A DNA stretch of 64,000 nucleotides from Pseudodesulfovibrio thermohalotolerans (GCF_021353295.2 NZ_CP120635.1:843501-907500); one strand, 5' to 3'. Shown: positions 43,874 through 55,163, counted from the first letter of the stretch. The notes: a model not told the origin generated them from the sequence alone. Made by a program: numbers and translations.

Positions 43874-43982
43874 TGTACGTTTGCCCGCCAAAGCGCGAAG
43901 TCTGATTTGCGGGTGAAGTCGTATATAAGATATTTTATTGACGTTTCATTTGTGCTATGCCGATTCTCAAATGGGAGTTCAA

Positions 43983-46160
43983 ATGGATATTTACGCGCAC
44001 TCATTGGAGAATACGGGACCGGAAAATTGGCAGACGCTGGAAGATCACCTGCGGAACGTGGCGGACAGGGGGGCCGGTTTCGCCGGTGCTTTTGGGGCTG
44101 CGGAATGGGGGCGCATACTCGGCGCGTATCACGACATCGGCAAGCGCAATCCAAAGTTCCAGCAGCGGTTGACGGGCGAATACACCGGCCACGCCGACCA
44201 CAAGGGGACCGGAGCCAGGCTCTTCGACGAACTCGGCAACGCTTTCGGGCGCATGGCCGCCTATTGCATCGCCGGGCACCATAGCGGATTGCCGGATTTT
44301 TATGGAACCGATTACGGGGCATCGTTGGGCCGGATCATTGAAAAGGCTTACGCTTTGCCCGACGACAATCCGCTGGACGGCCTTGAGCCGCCCGAGTGGC
44401 CGTTTATGCCGCAAAACGGTTTCCAATGTTCCTTTTTGATTCGAATGCTCTTTTCTTCCCTGGTGGATGCGGACTTTCTCGACACCGAATCGTTCATGGA
44501 CGCCGAGAAAAGCTCGTGGCGTGTTTCGGGACCGTCCCTCGAATCCCTGCGAGCTGCCCTGGACCGCAAGCTCGCCGAGTTTGACGGTGCGGGCCGGATC
44601 AACGGGCTGCGTGCCGAGATACTGGCCCACTGCCGGAAACAGGCCGTCCTTGATCCCGGCCTGTTCACCCTGACCGTCCCCACCGGCGGCGGCAAGACCC
44701 TGTCATCCATGGCGTTCGCCCTGGATCACGCGCTCAGGCACGACATGCGGCGGGTGGTCCATGTCATCCCGTACACCTCCATTATCGAGCAGAACGCCCG
44801 CGTTTTCCGCGACGTGTTCAGGGAGTTCCCCGGCGCGGTCGTCGAACATCACAGCAATTTCGACGCGGATTCAACCTTTGGCGGCGTGGACAACGCACGC
44901 GAGTCCGAAGCGGCCCGCCGTCATCGGTTGGCCTGCGAGAACTGGGACGCGCCCGTGGTGGTCACCACCAACGTGCAGTTTTTCGAGTCCCTGTTCGCGG
45001 CCAAAACGTCTCGTTGCCGCAAGCTGCACAATCTGGCCGGGTCGGTGATCGTTCTGGATGAGGCGCAGATGCTGCCCGTGGATTTCATGGACCCCTGCCT
45101 GCGCGCCCTTGAGGAGCTTGCCGCCCATTACAGATGCAGTGTGGTCCTGTGCACGGCCACCCAGCCCGCTTTGCGCCGGGAGGATTTCGCGCGCGGCCTG
45201 GCCGGGCTTGACGGACGCGAGCTGGCCCCGGACCCGGTTAGGTTGCACAAAGCCTTTGAGCGGACGGAGCTGCACGATCTCGACGAGTTGGGCCTCCCGG
45301 AAGTGGCCGATCTGGTCCGGGAGCGGGATCAGGTCCTGTGCATAGTCAACACTCGCGCCCGGGCGTCCGAGCTGTTCGGGATGATTAGGGACGAATCCGG
45401 GGCGCGGCACCTGAGCGCGTTGATGTGCCCGGCCCATCGCTCCGAACGGCTGAACGAGATCAGGGCCATGCTGTCGGCCGGAAAGCCGTGCCGCGTGGTG
45501 TCCACGCAGTTGGTCGAGGCAGGCGTTGACGTATCATTCCCCGAAGTGATCCGTGAGATGGCGGGGCTGGACTCCATTGTCCAGGCGGCGGGACGGTGTA
45601 ACCGCGAGGGCGAACGCGAGGGGACCGCGCCGGTGTCGGTGTTTTACCCGGCGGAGGGTTTGCCCAAGGCCTTTGCCGCTCAGGCGGGACATGCGGCTTC
45701 GGTGCTGCGCGGCCCGGAAGGAAGGGACCCGTTTTCGCCCGAGGCCGTAAAGCGGTATTTCGGGCTGCACTACTGGCTGGAGAGCGACCATATGGACCAA
45801 AAGAGAATCATGGAGTCCCTGGGCGATGAAGACGGGAAAGGGGAATGGTATTTCAAGCGGGCCGAGCATGACTTTCGGCTTATCGACAACCCCATGGTTC
45901 CGGTCATTATCCCTTGGGACGACACGGCGCGGAAGCTGTTGGACGATCTTCGTTACGCCGAGCATCCGGGCGGAATCCTGCGCAGGCTGCAACAGTACAC
46001 GGTGCAGGTTTACGACCGCCAGTTCAAGGCGCTGGATGAAGCCGGCGGCCTGGAGATGGTCGTCGACGGATGCGCCGCGCTGAGTCGAGAGGAGTTGTAT
46101 GACGATTTGTTCGGCCTGGCCGTGCTTACTGACTCTTTTTCCAAGAGTTTTATCTTTTAG
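43983..46160 (+). CDS. cas3: CRISPR-associated helicase/nuclease Cas3 (type I-C)
   Basis: A 725-aa Cas3 that degrades DNA marked by Cascade. The HD nuclease domain comes first (AHS at 5-7, YHDIGKRNPKFQ with His50-Asp51, later GHHSGLPDF). The helicase has Walker A PTGGGKTLSS (~residue 234), DEAQMLP, CTATQPAL and STQLVEAGVDVSF...QAAGRCNREGE. ATG 43983 follows GGGAG by 5 nt; an in-frame ATG at 43971 is an alternative. It stands 760 bp apart from the other cas genes, although in most I-C loci cas3 and cas5 are nearly contiguous. Confidence 0.93.
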   Translation: MDIYAHSLENTGPENWQTLEDHLRNVADRGAGFAGAFGAAEWGRILGAYHDIGKRNPKFQQRLTGEYTGHADHKGTGARLFDELGNAFGRMAAYCIAGHHSGLPDFYGTDYGASLGRIIEKAYALPDDNPLDGLEPPEWPFMPQNGFQCSFLIRMLFSSLVDADFLDTESFMDAEKSSWRVSGPSLESLRAALDRKLAEFDGAGRINGLRAEILAHCRKQAVLDPGLFTLTVPTGGGKTLSSMAFALDHALRHDMRRVVHVIPYTSIIEQNARVFRDVFREFPGAVVEHHSNFDADSTFGGVDNARESEAARRHRLACENWDAPVVVTTNVQFFESLFAAKTSRCRKLHNLAGSVIVLDEAQMLPVDFMDPCLRALEELAAHYRCSVVLCTATQPALRREDFARGLAGLDGRELAPDPVRLHKAFERTELHDLDELGLPEVADLVRERDQVLCIVNTRARASELFGMIRDESGARHLSALMCPAHRSERLNEIRAMLSAGKPCRVVSTQLVEAGVDVSFPEVIREMAGLDSIVQAAGRCNREGEREGTAPVSVFYPAEGLPKAFAAQAGHAASVLRGPEGRDPFSPEAVKRYFGLHYWLESDHMDQKRIMESLGDEDGKGEWYFKRAEHDFRLIDNPMVPVIIPWDDTARKLLDDLRYAEHPGGILRRLQQYTVQVYDRQFKALDEAGGLEMVVDGCAALSREELYDDLFGLAVLTDSFSKSFIF

Positions 46161-46203
46161 GAAAGGTTGACGGCCCAAGTTTCTTCATGCATCTTAATAC
46201 AAT

Positions 46204-46268
46204 GGGAGAGGTTAGCGTGGATTGAAACACTAGTTAGGATTTATGTACTTATGTCGCTAACCTCTTCC
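46204..46268 (+). ncRNA. crRNA-like element: partial CRISPR repeat plus pseudo-spacer, framed by a 14-bp stem
   Basis: GCGTGGATTGAAAC (46215-46228) is identical to the last 14 bases of the array repeat and contains the whole 11-nt crRNA 5' handle. It is followed by a 24-nt AT-rich pseudo-spacer (46229-46252, starting ACTAGTTAGGATTTAT) and GTCGC (46253-46257), which equals the repeat's first five bases. The flanks pair: GGGAGAGGTTAGCG (46204-46217) with CGCTAACCTCTTCC (46255-46268), including one G-U pair. TTGACG at 46167 could be its -35, with TTAATA at 46194 at non-ideal spacing. Such guides in CreTA and CreR systems steer Cascade to repress a promoter. Transcription is not proven. Confidence 0.65.
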
Positions 46269-46279
46269 TATCTAGTGAA
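46266..46279 (-). promoter_or_regulatory. PAM-flanked match to the pseudo-spacer, site 1 (minus strand)
   Basis: On the minus strand TTC (46277-46279) is followed by ACTAGATAGGA (down to 46266). It equals pseudo-spacer positions 1-11 except position 6 (A for T). TTC is the known type I-C PAM and sits on the correct side. Position 6 is a base flipped out of the type I crRNA-DNA duplex, so the mismatch should be harmless. Confidence 0.6.
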
Positions 46280-46363
46280 TTGTTTTCACTTGCCGTCGTC
46301 ACTTTTTTCGGATACGACAGGTTAAACATCTTTGATGTGATTAAGCGCACGGGTGTCCAGGCA

Positions 46364-46567
46364 ATGTCAGATCATTCAGGAGTTTCACTAGATATGATTT
46401 ATACTAAAATTAAATTTCGACATTTGACTGTATTCTTTTGTCGCCTTGCGATTGATTTAGGTATGCTGCCTGCCGATTGGCTTTTGTCTATCCAATTGGT
46501 TTTCGGGGTTGTGTCTATCCTTGTTGGCTTTTTGAAAAAACAAAATAAAAGGGGCTGTACCAGGTAA
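46364..46567 (+). CDS. Putative small single-pass membrane protein (possible CreT-like toxin)
   Basis: A possible 67-aa protein starting MSDHSGVSLDMIYTKIKF, with one predicted membrane helix near the C-terminus (WLLSIQLVFGVVSILVGFLKK) and a basic tail KKQNKRGCTR. An internal ATG at 46394 with AGGAG 11 nt upstream is an alternative start giving 57 aa. Small hydrophobic proteins of this kind are typical type I toxins. The second PAM-flanked site lies on its 5' end. Codon use is AT-rich, unlike its neighbours. Its stop codon falls inside a strong hairpin. Could be fortuitous. Confidence 0.35.
   Translation: MSDHSGVSLDMIYTKIKFRHLTVFFCRLAIDLGMLPADWLLSIQLVFGVVSILVGFLKKQNKRGCTR
46384..46402 (+). 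promoter_or_regulatory. PAM-flanked match to the pseudo-spacer, site 2 (plus strand)
   Basis: TTC (46384-46386) is followed by ACTAGATATGATTTAT (46387-46402), which matches pseudo-spacer positions 1-16 except positions 6 and 9. The PAM is in the right place for type I-C. With site 1 it forms an inverted repeat TATCTAGTGAA/TTCACTAGATA enclosing about 104 bp. Confidence 0.6.
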
Positions 46568-46594
46568 CTAATTTTGGTTATCTGGTACAACCCC
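46533..46594 (-). terminator. Intrinsic terminator on the minus strand within the AT-rich insert
   Basis: GGGGCTGTACCAGGTAAC (46551-46568) pairs with GTTATCTGGTACAACCCC (46577-46594) at 17 of 18 positions. Read on the minus strand the stem is followed by TTTTATTTTGTTTTTT. It implies a transcript running leftward from the region upstream of cas5c, for which I see no gene. Confidence 0.75.
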
Positions 46595-46920
46595 AAACAA
46601 AAAAATTAGAACATTGCATCGCAAAAGGAGTATTCAGGTAAATATTTGAATGAATATTTTATTTTCTTTCTCGCTATATGCTTATTCTGAAGCACAATCA
46701 CTGCAGGTAATAACTTATGACTTGAGAAGTGGGCAAGTTTTAATCGATAGTATTGGTGTACGAGTGCTTATTTGTTTATTCTGTGTTTTGTTTTGATGTT
46801 TTTAAGTGAGCATATAACAGTTCAAGATAACAATTAAATCAATATGTTTTGAATATTTTTATTGTTGTTCAAATAGTTGGTTTTGAATAAGGTCCGCAGA
46901 CAAACAACACGGAGGTGTGA

Positions 46921-49313
<2,393 letters not shown>

Positions 49314-49316
49314 ATC

Positions 49317-50198
49317 ATGACCGCCATCAATAATCGCTATGAGTTCATCTACCTGTTCGATGTGGAAAACGGCAATCCCAACGGCGACCCGGACGCGGGC
49401 AACACTCCGCGTATCGACCCCGAAACCGGTTTTGGTCTTGTCACCGACGTGTGCCTCAAGCGCAAGGTCCGCAATTATGTGGATATCGTGAAGCAGGGGG
49501 CCGAGAGCTACAATATCTATGTGGCCGAACGGGGCGTGCTGTCGCAGACGCGTGAACCCGCTTACAAGACCGAGGAAGTCAAGAAGCTCAAGAAGAAGGA
49601 AGAGCAGGTGGCTGCGGCACGGCAGTGGATGTGCGACAATTTCTTTGACGTGCGTACCTTCGGGGCGGTCATGTCCACCAAGGAGAACAACTGCGGACAG
49701 GTGCGCGGGCCGGTGCAGTTGACCTTTGCCCGGAGCATCCAGCCAATCGTGCCGGCCGAGGTGTCCATCACCCGCATGGCCGTGGAGACCGCCAAGGAGG
49801 CCGAGGCGCAGGAGGGCGGCAACCGCACCATGGGGCGCAAATACATCGTGCCTTACGCCCTGTATCGCGCCGAAGGGTTCGTTTCCGCGCATCTGGCGCA
49901 GGGCGACAAGGGGACCGGCTTTTCCGAGGCCGACCTTGAGCTGTTCTGGCAGGCCCTGGCGAATATGTTCGACCACGATCATTCCGCGGCCCGGGGCAAG
50001 ATGAGCCCGCGTGGTCTGATTGTCTTCAAGCATCAGGACGCCCTGGGTAATGCCCCGGCGCACAAGCTCTTCGAGGCCGTGACCGTGAAGCGCAGGGAAG
50101 AGGACGCGGAAGCTCCAGCCCGTTCCTTTGCGGATTATGCGGTTTCGGTAGACCGGGATGCGGTTCCCGATACTGTGGACGTTGAAGTGAAGTTCTAG
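49317..50198 (+). CDS. cas7c: Cas7c (Csd2), crRNA backbone subunit
   Basis: A 293-aa Cas7 protein that polymerises along the guide. [49 protein letters not shown] is the Csd2 signature, and [33 protein letters not shown] follows. GGAGG lies upstream and only 3 bp separate it from cas8c. Followed after 3 bp by cas4. Confidence 0.93.
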   Translation: MTAINNRYEFIYLFDVENGNPNGDPDAGNTPRIDPETGFGLVTDVCLKRKVRNYVDIVKQGAESYNIYVAERGVLSQTREPAYKTEEVKKLKKKEEQVAAARQWMCDNFFDVRTFGAVMSTKENNCGQVRGPVQLTFARSIQPIVPAEVSITRMAVETAKEAEAQEGGNRTMGRKYIVPYALYRAEGFVSAHLAQGDKGTGFSEADLELFWQALANMFDHDHSAARGKMSPRGLIVFKHQDALGNAPAHKLFEAVTVKRREEDAEAPARSFADYAVSVDRDAVPDTVDVEVKF

Positions 50199-50201
50199 CC
50201 C

Positions 50202-50813
50202 ATGGACCGGACCCTGCCCCTTTCCGCGTTGCAGCATTACCTGTACTGCCCGAGGCAGTGCGCGCTCATTCATGTGGAAAAAGTCTGGGAGGAGAACCGG
50301 TTCACCGCCGAAGGGCGGCTTTTGCACCTCCGCGCCGATGCCGGAAATCCGGGGCGGCGCGGAGGTGTCATCCAGGATCGGGCCGTGCCGTTACGCAGTG
50401 ATCGGCTGGGGCTTTATGGTGTGGCCGACGTTGTGGAGATGAGGCCCGGCTCGGACGGGCGCGAGGTGCCGTTTCCCGTGGAGTACAAGCGTGGCAGCCC
50501 CAAGGTCGAGGATTGGGACCGCGCCCAGCTTTGCGCCCAGGCAATGTGTCTGGAGGAGATGCTCGGCGTGGCCGTGCCGGAAGGGGCCATCTTCTACGGC
50601 AAGCCCCGGCGCAGGGAGCGAGTTGTTTTCGACGCCCGGTTGCGCGAGGCTGTCGAGGGGTATTGCCGGGATCTGCACGCCATGGTCGAACGGGCCGAGA
50701 CCCCGGAGGCCGTGGCCGGAAAGCGGTGCCGAAATTGTTCCCTGAAGAGCACGTGTATGCCTAGCGCGTCCCGACGGGTGGAAAACTATTTGCTGAAGGG
50801 ATTGGACCCGTGA
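50202..50813 (+). CDS. cas4: Cas4, adaptation exonuclease
   Basis: A 203-aa Cas4 that selects and trims PAM-bearing prespacers with Cas1-Cas2. The YLYCPRQCALIHVE cluster and C-terminal CRNCSLKSTC supply four Cys for an iron-sulfur cluster; PVEYKRGSPKVEDWDRAQLCAQAMCLEEM holds the RecB-type nuclease motif. Overlaps cas1 by 4 nt. Confidence 0.92.
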   Translation: MDRTLPLSALQHYLYCPRQCALIHVEKVWEENRFTAEGRLLHLRADAGNPGRRGGVIQDRAVPLRSDRLGLYGVADVVEMRPGSDGREVPFPVEYKRGSPKVEDWDRAQLCAQAMCLEEMLGVAVPEGAIFYGKPRRRERVVFDARLREAVEGYCRDLHAMVERAETPEAVAGKRCRNCSLKSTCMPSASRRVENYLLKGLDP

Positions 50814-51841
50814 AAAAGCTATTGAATACGCTCTACGTCACCTCTCAGGGCACCTACCTGTCCAAGGACGGGGAGTGCGTGGTGGTGCGGGCCGAGGACG
50901 GAGTGAAGCGGCGCTTTCCGGTCCACGTGCTGGACGGCATCGTCTGTTTCGGCAACGTGTTGTGCAGTCCTTTTTTGCTTGGTCATTGCGGAGAGAAGGG
51001 GCTGGCCGTGTCGTTTTTGACCGAGCGGGGACGGTATCTGGCCGGGGTGCGCGGTCCGCAGAGCGGCAACGTCCTGCTTCGGAGGGCTCAATATCGGTTG
51101 GCCGACGAGGCGGAGGCATCGTCGCGGTTGGCACGCGCCATTATTGCGGGGAAGATAGCCAATTCGCGAGCGGTGCTCCGTCGTTGCTTGCGCGACCACA
51201 GGAATCGCGTGGACGCCCTCGCCATGAACGGGGCAATATCCATGCTCGACGCGTGCGCCGAACGCCTGCGCCACCCTGTGAGCCTGGACGAGGCTCGCGG
51301 CATGGAAGGGCAGGCGGCCAACGCCTATTTTGCGGTCTTTGACAATCTGATTCTTGCCGAGGACCGGACGTTTCATTTCGAAGGCAGGAACCGGCGGCCG
51401 CCATTGGATGCGGTAAATTGTCTCCTTTCCTTTGTCTATACGCTGCTCGCCCATGACGTGCGTTCCGCGCTGGAAGCGGTGGGCCTTGATCCGCAGGTTG
51501 GTTTTCTGCATCGGGACAGACCCGGACGCCCCGGGCTTGCCTTGGACATAATGGAGGAATTTCGGCCGTTCCTGGCGGACAGGCTGGTACTTTCTCTGAT
51601 AAATCGGGGCGAGGTGCGCGCCCGTGGATTCGTGAGCAAGGAGAGCGGTGCGGTATTCATGGACGAAGACACGCGCAAGACGGTGCTGACGGCGTGGCAG
51701 AAACGGAAACAGGAGGAAGTGGCGCATCCGTTTTTGAAGGAACGCATCTCGCTTGGGTTGGCCTTTCATGTCCAGGCGCAGCTTATGGCGCGCGCCATAC
51801 GTAATGATCTTGACGGATACCCTCCTTACTTCTGGAGGTAA
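50810..51841 (+). CDS. cas1c: Cas1 integrase (type I-C)
   Basis: A 343-aa integrase that inserts spacers at the leader end. KKLLNTLYVTSQGTYLSKDGECVVVRAEDG opens the family; the metal site includes EGQAANAYF (Glu), LHRDRPGRPGLALDIMEEFRP (His and Asp/Glu). Overlaps cas4 by 4 nt and precedes cas2 by 2 bp. Confidence 0.94.
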   Translation: MKKLLNTLYVTSQGTYLSKDGECVVVRAEDGVKRRFPVHVLDGIVCFGNVLCSPFLLGHCGEKGLAVSFLTERGRYLAGVRGPQSGNVLLRRAQYRLADEAEASSRLARAIIAGKIANSRAVLRRCLRDHRNRVDALAMNGAISMLDACAERLRHPVSLDEARGMEGQAANAYFAVFDNLILAEDRTFHFEGRNRRPPLDAVNCLLSFVYTLLAHDVRSALEAVGLDPQVGFLHRDRPGRPGLALDIMEEFRPFLADRLVLSLINRGEVRARGFVSKESGAVFMDEDTRKTVLTAWQKRKQEEVAHPFLKERISLGLAFHVQAQLMARAIRNDLDGYPPYFWR

Positions 51842-51843
51842 GA

Positions 51844-52137
51844 ATGTTGGTGTTGGTCAGTTACGATGTGAGTTTCGAGGAATCGGGCGGCAAGCGGCGT
51901 TTGCGCAAAATCGCCAAGATTTGCGAGAACTACGGGCAGCGGGTGCAGTATTCCGTATTCGAATGCGTGGTCGATCCTGCTCAGTGGGCACATTTGCGTC
52001 ATAATTTGCTCGAAGCATTTGATGAGGACCGTGACAGTTTGCGGTTTTATTTTTTGGGGAAGAATTGGCAACGGCGGGTGGAGCAGCACGGGGCAGGTGT
52101 CGCCTACGATCCGGAGAGGGACACCCTCATTCTTTAG
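51844..52137 (+). CDS. cas2: Cas2
   Basis: A 97-aa ferredoxin-fold protein that bridges the two Cas1 dimers. MLVLVSYDVSFEESGGKRRLRKIAKICENYGQRVQYSVFEC is a textbook Cas2 start. GGAGG precedes the ATG. Last cas gene, followed by the leader. Confidence 0.94.
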   Translation: MLVLVSYDVSFEESGGKRRLRKIAKICENYGQRVQYSVFECVVDPAQWAHLRHNLLEAFDEDRDSLRFYFLGKNWQRRVEQHGAGVAYDPERDTLIL

Positions 52138-52313
52138 CGCGAACCCCAAGCGGTCGGTAAAATCCCGGCAGGTTCGCGTTACGGTAAAAGCAAGTTGATA
52201 CAATCAACAAAGAAGGCAAGGTCGGAATCTGAACAGATTTGAGGCGTCCGTTTCCCTTGGTTCGCGATGTTTGCCTTGGCAACCCGCGTCCAAAGGGCGT
52301 TCGGCGTCCCACA
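52138..52313 (+). promoter_or_regulatory. CRISPR leader
   Basis: 176 bp between cas2 and the first repeat. It should hold the array promoter and the adaptation signals read by Cas1-Cas2. AT-rich in its first part, GC-rich near the repeat. No protein frame is supported. Confidence 0.7.
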
Positions 52314-54920
52314 GTCGCCCCCCACCCGGGGGCGTGGATTGAAACAACAAGGACTCTAAGCTGCTCTGCGTAGCCCGGCGTCGCCCCCCACCCGGGGGCG
52401 TGGATTGAAACCGGCGCGGATACAGCACCCAAAAGAGGCTCGTCGGTCGCCCCCCACCCGGGGGCGTGGATTGAAACCAGAGCGTCTGTGGTTCAAAAGC
52501 GCTGGCAGGACGGTCGCCCCCCACCCGGGGGCGTGGATTGAAACAATATCGTTGTGATTAAGCACGATGGTTTCGAATGTCGCCCCCCACCCGGGGGCGT
52601 GGATTGAAACAGCCGTGAGCAACGATACATCGTGGAACTTGGCGGTCGCCCCCCACCCGGGGGCGTGGATTGAAACCGGCGTTTTGCCGCCACGGTTGAG
52701 ACGGAATGGGGTCGCCCCCCACCCGGGGGCGTGGATTGAAACCCGTGGCCTTGTCCTCGCCGCTCAGGTCCATGCGTCGCCCCCCACCCGGGGGCGTGGA
52801 TTGAAACGGCCATCACGCCCATGTAGTCGGGCAGCCCCGTGTCGCCCCCCACCCGGGGGCGTGGATTGAAACAGGAATCATTTGCATCTGGTCACCTCTA
52901 GACGTTGGTCGCCCCCCACCCGGGGGCGTGGATTGAAACGTTGATGGTGGAGGCGTAGGTGGCGGTGTTGTCGGTCGCCCCCCACCCGGGGGCGTGGATT
53001 GAAACAGGCTTGTGCTGCGCCGGTCCGGGGGGTGGTTCTGTCGCCCCCCACCCGGGGGCGTGGATTGAAACCCGAACTTCTTTTGTGCCGGGGGGAACTT
53101 ACCGGCGTCGCCCCCCACCCGGGGGCGTGGATTGAAACGTCTTTATCCATACCCCGCGCAACGTCAGAAACGAGTCGCCCCCCACCCGGGGGCGTGGATT
53201 GAAACAAGTGCATAATTTGCTGCTAGTAAATCAACAGGAAGTCGCCCCCCACCCGGGGGCGTGGATTGAAACAGCGCAGAATGAAGGTTCAGAACATGAA
53301 TAGAAAGTCGCCCCCCACCCGGGGGCGTGGATTGAAACAAGGTGTTGACGAAACGCCACCTTGAATCCCACGGCGTCGCCCCCCACCCGGGGGCGTGGAT
53401 TGAAACATTATTCTATTATCGAGTGTGTCTTCGATTTCATGTCGCCCCCCACCCGGGGGCGTGGATTGAAACTATAATAAACCATATCTTATTATCGAGA
53501 ACAATGGTCGCCCCCCACCCGGGGGCGTGGATTGAAACACACATCAGGCCGCACTCATCGACGATGATCTTGGTCGCCCCCCACCCGGGGGCGTGGATTG
53601 AAACCTGCATGGACCCGTCGATGAACGCGCCCAGGCGGGTCGCCCCCCACCCGGGGGCGTGGATTGAAACCAGTCTCTCCATCATGGCGAACACCTACGA
53701 GGCCGTGTCGCCCCCCACCCGGGGGCGTGGATTGAAACTGTAACGTATTGAATTTATTGACCGTAAATTTAGGTCGCCCCCCACCCGGGGGCGTGGATTG
53801 AAACTTCCTGGCGGGCTTCTTCCGCGAAATCCTCAGCGAGTCGCCCCCCACCCGGGGGCGTGGATTGAAACATGGGCCGCAGCTTGCTGGCAACCCACTT
53901 ACGGGGTCGCCCCCCACCCGGGGGCGTGGATTGAAACTATTTTTTTCTTGACCATGGCGTAAAATTTAGGAGTCGCCCCCCACCCGGGGGCGTGGATTGA
54001 AACTGCCGTTAACGTGAGATCGTATAATTTCATTTAAGTCGCCCCCCACCCGGGGGCGTGGATTGAAACCAGTACGGCAATGACGTGTACAGCGTGACGT
54101 GTCCCGTCGCCCCCCACCCGGGGGCGTGGATTGAAACTCACGCCACTGGTAGTAGACCGCCATCATGGCGTCGCCCCCCACCCGGGGGCGTGGATTGAAA
54201 CGAGAATCCCTTTCTGGGGGTTGCGCCACATGCGGGTCGCCCCCCACCCGGGGGCGTGGATTGAAACATACCAGTTTGTTTTTTGATGAGCCGCCCGACA
54301 GGTCGCCCCCCACCCGGGGGCGTGGATTGAAACCTGCCGCAGTATTGGCTGCGTCAAGTCGGTCCTGATGTCGCCCCCCACCCGGGGGCGTGGATTGAAA
54401 CACGGTTGGAGTAGGGCTGGCCCTTGGCGTCCAGAGTCGCCCCCCACCCGGGGGCGTGGATTGAAACAGGTGCTGAAGAGCTTCCTGTTGAACTGTTCGG
54501 GGCGTCGCCCCCCACCCGGGGGCGTGGATTGAAACCTCGCTGATCAGGCCACGGTCGGCGGCGTCGCCCGTCGCCCCCCACCCGGGGGCGTGGATTGAAA
54601 CCGCCTGGAGCGACACGCCGAACATGCCGGGAATGTCGCCCCCCACCCGGGGGCGTGGATTGAAACCATGGAATCCCCTGCGACATTAATCACTGCAAAG
54701 GTCGCCCCCCACCCGGGGGCGTGGATTGAAACCCACCCTTGGACATTTAACCCCCCCCCCTACCAGTCGCCCCCCACCCGGGGGCGTGGATTGAAACGGA
54801 CGCCTGGGAGCATGAGGTTTACGAGCGGAAGTCGCCCCCCACCCGGGGGCGTGGATTGAAACTTGGATTGCTTATTATCCTCGCCTCCATTTGCGTCGCC
54901 CCCCCCACCCGGGGGCGTGG
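52314..54920 (+). CRISPR. Type I-C CRISPR array, 39 intact repeats plus a degenerate last repeat, 39 spacers
   Basis: The 32-bp repeat (first copy 52314-52345; starts GTCGCCCCCCACCC, ends GGCGTGGATTGAAAC) recurs every 64-68 bp with no change I can see in copies 1-39 (last intact 54831-54862). Spacers are 32-36 bp. The final copy (54895-54920) has two extra C in its first C-run and loses the ATTGAAAC end, marking the leader-distal end. The stem CGCCCCC/GGGGGCG and handle TGGATTGAAAC fit Cas5c processing. The uniform repeats and full cas set suggest an active, well-adapted array. Spacer origins cannot be given without a search. Confidence 0.97.
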
Positions 54921-54935
54921 CTGGGGGCTGCGGTT

Positions 54936-55163
54936 TTATGCGAAAACGATGCCTACGGCCAGCCCGACCAGATCCGAGCGGAAGGCGAATGGGAGCAGCT
55001 GCGAACGGGTGGTTTTTTGGCCCTCGGACCCCGCCTTGCCGATGATGGCCGGACCAAAACTCTCGGCCTGAGTCCGGCCGGGCGGGCAAACTGCGGCGAG
55101 TGTCCCCGCCAGGAGAAAGAGCAGGGTTCCGGTCAGGATTCGTGCAAAAAACGTCTCGATCAT
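54936..55163 (-). CDS. Possible small exported protein next to the CRISPR array
   Basis: A possible 75-aa protein with an N-terminal signal-like helix (ARILTGTLLFLLAGTLAAV) and a second hydrophobic C-terminal end (RSDLVGLAVGIVFA). It ends only 16 bp from the last CRISPR repeat, converging on the array. No clear ribosome site. It could be the N-terminal remnant of a longer outer-membrane or periplasmic protein cut off by the array, or a chance frame. Confidence 0.35.
   Translation of the reverse strand: MIETFFARILTGTLLFLLAGTLAAVCPPGRTQAESFGPAIIGKAGSEGQKTTRSQLLPFAFRSDLVGLAVGIVFA

Noticed and set aside
46399..46596. 65-codon frame on the minus strand in the cas3-cas5c gap
   Set aside because: It runs through the terminator hairpin, has no ribosome site and no clear protein features.
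52204..54859. Several open frames on both strands across the CRISPR array with repeated [11 protein letters not shown] or [11 protein letters not shown] units
   Set aside because: They are translations of the 32-bp repeat with varying spacers, not proteins.
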